From Parasulfitobacter algicola (GTDB lineage Bacteria; Pseudomonadota; Alphaproteobacteria; Rhodobacterales; Rhodobacteraceae): a stretch of 64,000 bases of DNA. The position numbers and the translations under genes were made by a program. The notes below the pieces were generated by a model that was not told the DNA's origin, did no database searches, and saw only the letters and a program-made list of their open reading frames with translations. Below are positions 28,124 to 34,765 of the stretch, piece by piece (position 1 is the stretch's first letter; each line of letters opens with the position of its first letter). The stretch lies in contig NZ_JABUFE010000001.1 of assembly GCF_013315265.1 (NCBI RefSeq), forward strand, positions 124,001 to 188,000, in the 5' to 3' direction.

Positions 28124-28399
28124 ATGGAAAGAGTCATCAAGTTGATAAATGAAGCTACCCCTGAAATTCAAAAGTTGGTTGATATGGAATTCGCAAAGGT
28201 CGGGGGAAACCCCCATCCGGATAGCCCATTGAATCAGGTTAACCTATTGGGTGGAGATAGGATTGTGCAGGATTACGTGGATCACGGTGAAGTTGGTCTA
28301 GCCTTGGATCACCTGAATTACATGATTGATGAAACAGGTATCAAGCTAGCCCCAAACATCAGAGCTATACTCGCTGAAATATCCAGTGTTATCTCATAG
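28124..28399 (+). CDS. Small orphan protein, possibly MafI-type immunity protein
   Basis: The protein has 91 residues and is acidic. The start could also be TTG 28115; ATG 28124 is preferred. The pattern 'RIVQDYVDHGEVGLALDHLN' followed by 'YMIDETGIKLAPNIRAILAE' resembles small immunity proteins of the MafI group, which are encoded beside toxin genes. No toxin gene lies next to it here; the neighbours are an ABC ATPase remnant and a broken GFA gene. It could be an orphan immunity gene acquired against a competitor. The family call is from memory of the motif and is tentative. Confidence 0.5.
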   Translation: MERVIKLINEATPEIQKLVDMEFAKVGGNPHPDSPLNQVNLLGGDRIVQDYVDHGEVGLALDHLNYMIDETGIKLAPNIRAILAEISSVIS

Positions 28400-28712
28400 T
28401 CCTGACTTTCGGCCAAGGTCGGTTTTGTCCGCACTGCGGACCTTTGTATAAATAGTGACAAATGACTGATTTAGATCAGAAATGCTTGACACTCATGCTA
28501 ATATTACCTGACGCCAACAGTGACAGAATTCACAAAATCCCCTGCGTCGCTTCTAAAATGCGTGACGTTCCATAGTTCTTATTTTCAATATCCTATGCAC
28601 GTTCTGCCTGTTTCATTACGCTGTTGACTATGCATAAAACGGCAATTCTTGCTTGTGACGGCAAAGATACATGGGCAGGGTCTTTAGACAGGAATGGACA
28701 AGGAAACGTGTT
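28400..28712. other. Non-coding stretch with one hairpin
   Basis: This gap contains a 6-bp inverted repeat GTCCGC-ACT-GCGGAC (28427-28441), which is nested within a longer-range pair AAGGTC (28415-28420) / GACCTT (28439-28444). The two pairings are mutually exclusive. It follows the stop at 28399 and may be a terminator without a T tract. I see no gene in the remainder. Confidence 0.45.
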
Positions 28713-28832
28713 ATGGACGCAGTCAAGGCAGGGTGTCTTTGCGGTAAAGTTCGGCTTGTGGCCCAAGGTAAGCCCTATCGCGCCGGGCTGTGCCATTGTA
28801 CGGGCTGCCGCAAACATCACTACCCCAGATAA
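28713..28832 (+). pseudogene. Truncated GFA-family (CENP-V/GFA zinc domain) gene
   Basis: An open frame of 39 residues reads MDAVKAGCLCGKVRLVAQGK..., then GLCHCTGCRKHH, then stops. 'GCLCGKV' and 'CHCTGCRKHH' are the first two zinc-binding motifs of the GFA family (normal length about 120-160 residues). Everything after the second motif is missing. The stop overlaps the end of the convergent cueR gene, which places the break exactly at the left edge of the copper island. Confidence 0.75.
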
Positions 28833-29203
28833 TCGATAATCGGACAATCAGGTCGATGGTCTCCACGACAGGTTTTCACCAAGTGCGCCAATTCATCATG
28901 CAAAGACTGCAGTTCACGCTGCTTCTTCTCGATCTCTTCCAGCCTTTTTGACGCGATACGTTTGACCTCCGCGCTGGTACGATCCTTATCTTGGTACAAG
29001 CCAAGAAGTTCGCGGCATTCTTCGATGGTGAAACCAAACTCTCGGGACCGTCGTATGAATACCAGCTTTCGGACTGCTGCGTCGTCATAAGTACGGTAGC
29101 CAGCGTCCGACCGTGACGGGGCCCGAACTAAACCGATGTCAGCGTAGTAGCGCACGGTCTTGATAGGCAGACCAGCGGCCTTTGACGCGGCGGAGATATT
29201 CAT
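28820..29203 (-). CDS. cueR: Cu(I)-responsive MerR-type regulator, CueR-like
   Basis: The protein has 127 residues. An N-terminal MerR helix-turn-helix ('ISAASKAAGLPIKTVRYYAD') is followed by a dimerisation helix and a C-terminal metal loop with Cys112 and Cys120 in 'CRGDHRPDCPI'. The C-x7-C spacing and Ser77 are those of CueR-type sensors of monovalent ions (Cu+, Ag+, Au+). It would activate divergent transcription by distorting promoters with long spacers; two such promoters are visible (29215-29245 and 30060-30090). It is the leftmost gene of the copper island and its end overlaps a broken GFA gene. Confidence 0.9.
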   Translation of the reverse strand: MNISAASKAAGLPIKTVRYYADIGLVRAPSRSDAGYRTYDDAAVRKLVFIRRSREFGFTIEECRELLGLYQDKDRTSAEVKRIASKRLEEIEKKQRELQSLHDELAHLVKTCRGDHRPDCPIIDYLG

Positions 29204-29214
29204 GGATGTGACCC

Positions 29215-29245
29215 TTGACCTTTCAGTTACTGGAAAGAATAGATT
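29215..29245 (+). promoter_or_regulatory. CueR-type promoter/operator 1
   Basis: A -35 TTGACC (29215-29220) and a -10 TAGATT (29240-29245) are separated by 19 bp. The long spacer holds an imperfect dyad ACCTTTC-AGTTACT-GGAAAGA, the pattern of CueR-controlled promoters such as copA. It is placed to drive the glutaredoxin-MauE gene and lies 12 bp upstream of the cueR start on the other strand. Confidence 0.8.
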
Positions 29246-29263
29246 GTGAATGAAACAGTTTCA

Positions 29264-29281
29264 AGGTTGCAGCTGCAACCT
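29264..29281. repeat. Perfect 18-bp palindrome in the leader of the copper operon
   Basis: AGGTTGCAGCTGCAACCT reads the same on both strands. It lies between the CueR promoter and the start codon at 29299, so it would be in the 5' untranslated region or act as a second operator. It does not resemble the CueR box. Confidence 0.7.
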
Positions 29282-29298
29282 ACGCAAGGATTGATATC

Positions 29299-30048
29299 AT
29301 GCCAAAAGATACCACCACTAAAACCGCGATCCTGCACCGAATGGTGATGAAGGATCACATGTGCCCCTTTGGCCTCAAGTCGAAAGACCTGCTGGAACGG
29401 CAAGGTTACCAAGTCAATGATCAACACCTGACCAGTCGGGATGAGGTTGACGCCTTCAAGGCAGAGTATGGTGTTACGACGACCCCACAAACCTTTATCG
29501 ACGGAACGCGGATCGGTGGGTTCGATGATCTAAGCAAACACTTCGGCAAACCCACCAAAGCCAAGGATAGCCTTACCTATAAACCTGTGATCGTCTTGTT
29601 CTCAGTTGCATTACTGATGGCCATCGCGGTGACGTGGGTCACGCTTGGCACTGCGTTTGCTGGTCGGACCATCGAATGGTTCATATCGATCTCCATGGTC
29701 CTACTGGGGTTGCAGAAACTTCAGGATGTCGAACGGTTTGCGACCATGTTCCTCAACTATGATCTGCTGGCTCAGCGATGGGTGCGATACGGCTACGTCT
29801 ACCCGTTCGTGGAGACGGGGGCTGGCCTATTGATGATGGCAGGTGTTCTAACATGGCTCTCGGCACCTGCCGCATTGGTCGTCGCTGGGATCGGGGCGGT
29901 GAGTGTGTTCAAGGCGGTCTACATCGACAAGCGGGAACTCAAATGTGCCTGTGTCGGCGGTGATAGCAAGGTGCCACTGGGGTTCGTCTCACTCATCGAA
30001 AACCTGATGATGATCGGCATGGCCCTTTGGATGCTCTCAAAGCTGTGA
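29299..30048 (+). CDS. Glutaredoxin-MauE membrane fusion protein
   Basis: The protein has 249 residues. Residues ~8-85 are a glutaredoxin fold with a single active-site cysteine ('MKDHMCPFGLKSKDLLERQG', CPFG) and the cis-Pro loop 'TTTPQTFIDGTRIGG'. Residues ~95-249 carry four membrane helices of the MauE/DoxX type with a 'KCACVGG' Cys pair near residue 217. Fusions of this kind are frequently encoded next to CueR or MerR regulators. It probably handles thiol or metal redox chemistry at the membrane; substrate unknown. It is driven by CueR operator 1. Confidence 0.82.
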   Translation: MPKDTTTKTAILHRMVMKDHMCPFGLKSKDLLERQGYQVNDQHLTSRDEVDAFKAEYGVTTTPQTFIDGTRIGGFDDLSKHFGKPTKAKDSLTYKPVIVLFSVALLMAIAVTWVTLGTAFAGRTIEWFISISMVLLGLQKLQDVERFATMFLNYDLLAQRWVRYGYVYPFVETGAGLLMMAGVLTWLSAPAALVVAGIGAVSVFKAVYIDKRELKCACVGGDSKVPLGFVSLIENLMMIGMALWMLSKL

Positions 30049-30059
30049 TGGAAAAGCGT

Positions 30060-30090
30060 TTGACCTTCCACTTACTGGAAGGTGTAGCGC
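30060..30090 (+). promoter_or_regulatory. CueR-type promoter/operator 2
   Basis: A -35 TTGACC (30060-30065) overlaps a perfect dyad ACCTTCC-ACTTACT-GGAAGGT (30063-30083), essentially the consensus CueR box of copA. The -10 would fall near 30085-30090 and is weak. It lies 12 bp after the MauE fusion stop and 30 bp before the cytochrome start, so the cytochrome-copCD-oxidase genes have their own copper-responsive promoter. Confidence 0.85.
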
Positions 30091-30119
30091 ATTATCAAAA
30101 CTTGGAAGCAATAAGAAAA

Positions 30120-30554
30120 ATGAAACTCATCTACGCCGCAGCGGCGATACTCGCAGTTGGTGCAGTAGGCTACGCTTTCTGGCCATCATCAGAGCCAACC
30201 TCTCAATCTGGCCCAACTGCCAGCAATGGAGACACGGCCTTGGCTGAAGTCGTTCTTCCCGATACATTTTCGGAGAATGCACAAGTTGGCCAGTTGGTGT
30301 TTGATGCAAAGTGTGCGGCCTGCCATGGAACCAATGCAGTGGGGCAGGATGGCGTCGCCCCTCCTCTGGTCCACAAAATCTATGAACCAAGCCACCATGG
30401 AGACGAAAGCTTTCAGCGGGCAGCAGCCATGGGCGTTCGCGCACATCACTGGCCATTCGGAGATATGCCGCCAGTGGAAGGTATCACCCGAGGTGATGTT
30501 ACAATGATCATAGCCTACATCCGCGAACTACAAGGTGCCAATGGGATTAACTGA
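30120..30554 (+). CDS. Membrane-anchored c-type cytochrome (copper island)
   Basis: The protein has 144 residues: an N-terminal signal anchor (MKLIYAAAAILAVGAVGYAF), a heme-binding CAACH (Cys65, Cys68, His69) and a probable axial Met116 in 'WPFGDMPPV'. I start at ATG 30120 because the frame upstream runs through the CueR box. It probably passes electrons from the multicopper oxidase or copper couple to the respiratory chain. Its stop overlaps an ATG of the copC frame. Confidence 0.85.
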   Translation: MKLIYAAAAILAVGAVGYAFWPSSEPTSQSGPTASNGDTALAEVVLPDTFSENAQVGQLVFDAKCAACHGTNAVGQDGVAPPLVHKIYEPSHHGDESFQRAAAMGVRAHHWPFGDMPPVEGITRGDVTMIIAYIRELQGANGIN

Positions 30555-30574
30555 TGGCCATGAAGGGACAAGTC

Positions 30575-30916
30575 ATGAAACAGATACTGCTTACCGCAAT
30601 GATCGGACTCTGGACGACTGGAGCGATTGCGCATTCGCCACTTGAGACGACGACACCAGCGAATGAGGCTACTGTTGCAGAGGTGCCATCAGAAGTCATT
30701 ATGGACTTCAAAGGTAATATTCGACTGACACGGGTCAGCATGACACATGCTGAGACACATACCGTAGATCTTGATCTGGATAGCTTTGATGGGTTCATTT
30801 CGGGCTATGCCATCCCACTGCAGGCCATGGGATCGGGGGAGTACGTGATCGAGTGGCGCGGTCTCGGTGCTGACGGTCACGCTCTGAACGGGTCGTTCAG
30901 CTTCACAGTCGAATAG
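30575..30916 (+). CDS. copC: Periplasmic copper-binding protein CopC
   Basis: The protein has 113 residues. A signal peptide (MKQILLTAMIGLWTTGAIA) precedes a mature N-terminal His20 ('HSPLETTTPA'), the histidine used by CopC for Cu(II). A CopC beta-sandwich follows, with 'LDSFDGFISGYAIPLQAMGS' and ending 'GHALNGSFSFTVE', where 'DGH' supplies another ligand. ATG 30575 has a good upstream GGGA; an earlier ATG at 30554 overlaps the cytochrome stop and is possible. Feeds copper to or from CopD next door. Confidence 0.88.
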   Translation: MKQILLTAMIGLWTTGAIAHSPLETTTPANEATVAEVPSEVIMDFKGNIRLTRVSMTHAETHTVDLDLDSFDGFISGYAIPLQAMGSGEYVIEWRGLGADGHALNGSFSFTVE

Positions 30917-30918
30917 CC

Positions 30919-31767
30919 ATGCCAGACCTGTGGGGATTGGCATCCATTGCGACGAAGTTCGCACTTTATCTCGGGGTGCTGACTTCGGTGGGAACAGTGC
31001 TTACGTCAATTCTGTTCCAACTGTCAGGCCACCGCCGCTTCACAGTGATGTTCGCAAGTCTCGGGCTTGCAGCAACGCTTCTGAGCTTTTCATTGGCGGG
31101 TGCCACGCTGACAGGTGATGCGCGTGGTATGACAGATCCCGAGATGCTGGGTTTGCTCTGGTCAACACCTGTTGGTACCGCAGTCACGCTACGGTCATTG
31201 GGACTTGTGTTGTTAGTGGTCGGCCTGTTCTTGGGGCGGATTGGTTGGGCTTTTTCGCTGATCGGAGGGGGCCTTGCACTGTGGTCCTTCACGACTATTG
31301 GGCACATACCTGGCCGCAGCCGTCCAGTGTTGAACCTCGTGTTGATGTTCCACCTCGTCGCGATCTCCATATGGATCGGCATTCTTTCACCGCTGCGAAC
31401 AGCTGCATTGGATGCGAATGGCGCAACGGACGCAGCGGACCTCGGGCACCGCTTTGGTAGGATGGCATCGGTCTTAGTGCCTCTGCTGGTCCTTGCTGGT
31501 GGATACATGGGCTTTGAGTTGGTGGGCTCATTGTCCGCCCTTCTCGGTGGAAGCTACGGCCAAGCCCTCGTTCTCAAGGTTCTTTTTGTGGCTGTGTTGC
31601 TTGCCCTTGCTGCCGCCAACAAGCTGCGATTCATCCCCAATCTGGCAACGGGTGATCAGGCCGCTGCTAATCATCTTGCCAAATCGATATCATTTGAATG
31701 GATGGTCGTTGTTGCGGTCCTTTTCAGCACCGCCGTGCTAACATCTGTCCTGAAATTGCCAGCATGA
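30919..31767 (+). CDS. copD: Copper resistance/uptake membrane protein CopD
   Basis: A protein of 282 residues with eight membrane helices and the CopD family stretches 'MFHLVAISIWIGILSPLRTA' (His and Trp conserved) and 'GGYMGFELVGSLSALLGGSY'. It starts 2 bp after copC. CopC-CopD pairs move copper across the inner membrane. Its frame ends 8 bp before the oxidase start. Confidence 0.88.
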   Translation: MPDLWGLASIATKFALYLGVLTSVGTVLTSILFQLSGHRRFTVMFASLGLAATLLSFSLAGATLTGDARGMTDPEMLGLLWSTPVGTAVTLRSLGLVLLVVGLFLGRIGWAFSLIGGGLALWSFTTIGHIPGRSRPVLNLVLMFHLVAISIWIGILSPLRTAALDANGATDAADLGHRFGRMASVLVPLLVLAGGYMGFELVGSLSALLGGSYGQALVLKVLFVAVLLALAAANKLRFIPNLATGDQAAANHLAKSISFEWMVVVAVLFSTAVLTSVLKLPA

Positions 31768-31775
31768 GGTATGCC

Positions 31776-33074
31776 ATGAACAGAAGACAATTTTTGGCTT
31801 CAGCGTCCGTATTCGCACTGTTGCCGCAACAAACCCTAGCAGAACGAGAGCGCATAGTTCTTCGGGCCGAAGCCGTAACCGCACAGGTACTGCCCGAAGG
31901 TGATGGCGCGACAGACATGCTCGGCTTCAACGGCTCAATGCCAGGTCCCGCAATCCGAGTGGCACAGGGGCAGCGTATTTCTATTAATGTAGAGAACAGG
32001 TTGGATGAAGGCACAGCGGTTCACTGGCATGGTATTCGGTTGGAAAACCGTATGGACGGTGTGCCAGTGTTGACCCAAGACTTGATCAACCCGAACGACG
32101 CCAAGACTTACAGCTTTGTGCCGCCTGACGCCGGCACCTACTGGTACCACTCGCACTACATCTCTCATGAACAGGTGGCACGGGGGATGATTGGCCCTCT
32201 CATCGTTGAGGAGGAAACACCGCCAGACGTTGACCACGACATCACCGCGATACTGGCTGATTGGCGGATGGAGGAAAATGGCCGGCTCACCGAGGAGTTC
32301 ACGGATATGCATTCTGTTGCCCATGCAGGATACATGGGGAACTTTGCTCGGGCGTTCCTGTCGCAACCCTCAGTCCGCACTGGTGATCGCATTAGGCTAC
32401 GGCTGATCAACACAGCGACCAATCGAATTTTCCCACTGACACTCAACGGTGCCGAAGGAATGGTGGTTGCTCTGGATGGGATGCCACTGGCGCAACCAAG
32501 GACGTTGGAAAAGGTCGTTTTGGCACCCGCTCAACGTGCTGATCTGATCGTCGATGTGATTGGCCCTCTCAGCTTGGACATGCCTACACGGCAAGGTCCG
32601 TACAGACTTGCAGACATCGAAATCAACGGAACAAACACCGAAAGACAAGAAAGCCAAATCCAGCCCCTAACGCCACATGGCCTGCCCACGCCCGCCGAGC
32701 CAACTCAGCATCTGACTTTGACGATGATGGGCGGTGCAATGGGTGGACGACATGGCGGAGATAACATCTGGGCCTTCAACGATACGTCTGACCTGCAACC
32801 CGAACCGTTCGGCTCGTTCGAACGTGGTGAGACGGTGCGAATGACAATGGTCAATGACACATCCTTCCCGCACGGCATTCATTTGCATGGCCACCATTTC
32901 TACGAAGTCGCGGACGATGGATCATTGGGTGATCTTCGGGACACTACTTTGGTGGATGCAGGTGAAAGCAGAGATATCATCTGCGTCTTCGACAATCCTG
33001 GCCGTTGGATGCTCCATTGTCATATGCTCAGCCATGCCGTTGGCGGAATGCGGACCTGGGTGAACGTGGCATGA
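31776..33074 (+). CDS. Tat-exported multicopper oxidase (CueO/CopA type)
   Basis: A protein of 432 residues with a twin-arginine signal (MNRRQFLASASVFALLPQQ). All four copper-ligand motifs are present: 'HWHGIR', 'YWYHSH', 'HGIHLHGHHF' and 'HCHMLSHAVGGM' (HCH-x3-H-x4-M, type 1 copper with Met). A short Met/His stretch 'MMGGAMGGRHGG' near residue 320 resembles the Met-rich cuprous-binding insert of CueO. It likely oxidises Cu(I) to the less toxic Cu(II) in the periplasm. ATG 31776 is chosen because it gives the Tat signal; the stop overlaps the next start (ATGA). Confidence 0.9.
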   Translation: MNRRQFLASASVFALLPQQTLAERERIVLRAEAVTAQVLPEGDGATDMLGFNGSMPGPAIRVAQGQRISINVENRLDEGTAVHWHGIRLENRMDGVPVLTQDLINPNDAKTYSFVPPDAGTYWYHSHYISHEQVARGMIGPLIVEEETPPDVDHDITAILADWRMEENGRLTEEFTDMHSVAHAGYMGNFARAFLSQPSVRTGDRIRLRLINTATNRIFPLTLNGAEGMVVALDGMPLAQPRTLEKVVLAPAQRADLIVDVIGPLSLDMPTRQGPYRLADIEINGTNTERQESQIQPLTPHGLPTPAEPTQHLTLTMMGGAMGGRHGGDNIWAFNDTSDLQPEPFGSFERGETVRMTMVNDTSFPHGIHLHGHHFYEVADDGSLGDLRDTTLVDAGESRDIICVFDNPGRWMLHCHMLSHAVGGMRTWVNVA

Positions 33075-33499
33075 GGTCGCTTGCTGGTATTGCTTTGGTA
33101 ATTGCGGCTCCTGCACTCGCAGATCATGAGCTGCTGGATCGTGATATCGTTGCAGGAGAACGGCTCTATCAGCAGCAATGTGCATCGTGCCATGGAACGA
33201 ACTTAGAGGGTCAACCGAACTGGCGATCCCCAAACGATGATGGTGTCCTTCCAGCCCCGCCTCATGATGCAACGGGCCACACTTGGCATCACGATAATGC
33301 TCTGCTGTTCGAGTACACAAAGCTAGGCGGGCGAGGCGCACTTGCCGCTCGTGGCATGACGGACTTCAACAGTGGGATGCCCGCTTTCGAGGGCATCATC
33401 ACGGACGACGGGATTTGGGATATTCTTGCTTTCATTCGGTCCACATGGCCAGAACGAGAACAAGAAGCACAAGCCAGCCGCAATCCACCTCATGAGTGA
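33071..33499 (+). CDS. Periplasmic c-type cytochrome (second in copper island)
   Basis: The protein has 142 residues, with a cleavable signal (MRSLAGIALVIAAPALA), heme motif CASCH (Cys37, Cys40, His41) and a likely axial Met in 'NSGMPAFEG'. It belongs to the class of small cytochromes that occur with copper oxidases ('NWRSPNDDGVLPAPPHDATG', 'HTWHHDN'). It overlaps the oxidase stop by 4 bp and the small membrane peptide by 8 bp. A likely electron acceptor for copper oxidation. Confidence 0.87.
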   Translation: MRSLAGIALVIAAPALADHELLDRDIVAGERLYQQQCASCHGTNLEGQPNWRSPNDDGVLPAPPHDATGHTWHHDNALLFEYTKLGGRGALAARGMTDFNSGMPAFEGIITDDGIWDILAFIRSTWPEREQEAQASRNPPHE

Positions 33500-33587
33500 T
33501 ACCGGCACCCATATATTGGCGACGCATACCATCCCCGCATGGAGCGTGATTGGGCTGGGGCTATGGGCGATCTGGTTGATCCACTAG
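33492..33587 (+). CDS. 31-residue membrane peptide at the end of the copper operon
   Basis: MSDTGTHILATHTIPAWSVI... is one hydrophobic helix with Trp at both ends (AWSVIGLGLWAIWLIH). The start overlaps the cytochrome gene by 8 bp, as in translationally coupled genes, and the end overlaps the convergent Crp gene by 27 bp. Small single-helix peptides often serve as accessory subunits of membrane complexes, so a CopD-linked role is possible. Too short for a family assignment. Confidence 0.5.
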   Translation: MSDTGTHILATHTIPAWSVIGLGLWAIWLIH

Positions 33588-34145
33588 CTGGTATTGACCA
33601 CGGCCCACCTGTGTAAGACGCCCTTGATTGCAAAGGGTGCGCAGTGCCCGATAGCAGGCTTCATGCGTCAAATGAATGCGGGTTGCAAACTCCGTCACTG
33701 AACTATCAAGATATCCCGCTGAGACAGCCGCCAGAACACGTTCTTCGGCAGACTTAATTGCGGTGATTTCCAGTAGGAACCGGTAGCTTTGTACCTGCCT
33801 TGCAAGCAATGCCATGAAAGCTAATGCAAAGTTCTGGTCCTTTGATAGCCTGTCCAACGTTGCCATTTTGGAGATGTGCTGAACATCACCACCGACGGTA
33901 CATATGGCGTCGCAATGATATTGATCCGAGAACACCGACGCTTCAGCAAAGAGATCACCAGACGTTGCACGGTGCAGGGTCAGCGTATCACCTACCACGG
34001 TAGTTCTGCGCAGCGTCACGCAACCTCGTTGAACGCGGTAAAGACCCGTCGTCGGCTCGGCCTGTCGGAACAACACGTCGTCCGTCGAAGTCGAGATCAG
34101 TCGAATGGCGGTGTCTGGTAGATTGGAAAATAGATCATCAGTCAT
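33561..34145 (-). CDS. Crp/Fnr-family regulator
   Basis: The protein has 194 residues. A cyclic-nucleotide-binding-like domain (about 1-115; 'GDTLTLHRATSGDLFAEASV') is followed by a dimer helix and a short Crp-type helix-turn-helix ('TEFATRIHLTHEACYRALRT'). The N-terminal cysteine cluster of FNR is absent, so it is not an iron-sulfur oxygen sensor. A CxxxC (YHCDAIC) in the sensor domain could bind a metal. Short Crp-like proteins of this kind are often beside copper or nitrogen-oxide genes. It is divergent from the His-rich periplasmic gene, which it may control. Confidence 0.82.
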   Translation of the reverse strand: MTDDLFSNLPDTAIRLISTSTDDVLFRQAEPTTGLYRVQRGCVTLRRTTVVGDTLTLHRATSGDLFAEASVFSDQYHCDAICTVGGDVQHISKMATLDRLSKDQNFALAFMALLARQVQSYRFLLEITAIKSAEERVLAAVSAGYLDSSVTEFATRIHLTHEACYRALRTLCNQGRLTQVGRGQYQLVDQPDRP

Positions 34146-34211
34146 ATGACCCAGATCATATCTGAATTAGTGTTGATCGACTACTTCTTTCCCAATCCGA
34201 AGGAGACCTAG

Positions 34212-34742
34212 ATGATGATCATCAAAACAATCGCAGTATTGATGCTGAGTACAGCACCTGCACTGGCACAGCATTCTCACGGCAACCATGGCGGTTCAGT
34301 TGTCGCCGAAACAGGCCAAGCTCAGTTTGCTTCTATTGCAGAGATTGTAGCGGTTCTTCGGGATGATCCTGCCACGGACTGGGAACGTGTCGATATCCAA
34401 GCACTGCGAGATCATCTCGTTGACATGGACAATGTGACAACAGGTTCAGCGGTGGTCGCAGACGAGGATGGTGCCAACGTTATCTTCACAATCACTGGCG
34501 ACGCCGATGTTGTTGCTTCGATCCAGAATATGGTGACCGCCCACAGCCCTATGTTGGCATCAGAGACTGGATGGTCAGTGGATTCTGCACTGATTCCTTA
34601 TGGTGCCAAGATGACCATAACCGTGACCGACGATGCGGAACGAAGGCAATTGTTGAGTTTGGGGTTTTATGGGGTAATGACCATCGGTGCTCACCATCAA
34701 GGCCATCACTTGATGATAGCAATGGGACGATCACCTCACTGA
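34212..34742 (+). CDS. His-rich periplasmic protein, probably metal-binding
   Basis: The protein has 176 residues with a signal peptide (MMIIKTIAVLMLSTAPALA-Q). The mature N-terminus is QHSHGNHGG and the C-terminus has GAHHQGHH...GRSPH, clusters suited to Cu(II) or other divalent metals. The middle (about 40-155) is a conserved-looking domain ('WERVDIQALRDHLVDMDNV'). I do not recognise a characterised family; similar proteins occur near copper genes. It is divergent from the Crp-type gene with a 66-bp shared promoter region and a GGAG ribosome-binding site. Confidence 0.75.
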   Translation: MMIIKTIAVLMLSTAPALAQHSHGNHGGSVVAETGQAQFASIAEIVAVLRDDPATDWERVDIQALRDHLVDMDNVTTGSAVVADEDGANVIFTITGDADVVASIQNMVTAHSPMLASETGWSVDSALIPYGAKMTITVTDDAERRQLLSLGFYGVMTIGAHHQGHHLMIAMGRSPH

Positions 34743-34765
34743 CAAATCATCAAAGCTGACGGGTT

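Noticed and set aside
28624-28839. Plus-strand frame of 71 codons before the copper island
   Set aside because: The zinc motifs of the GFA family are in another frame (28713-28832), which is the meaningful one.
34146-34211. Possible FNR box (TTGATCGACTACTT) between the Crp-type gene and the His-rich protein gene
   Set aside because: Only the left half fits TTGAT-N4-ATCAA; the right half does not.
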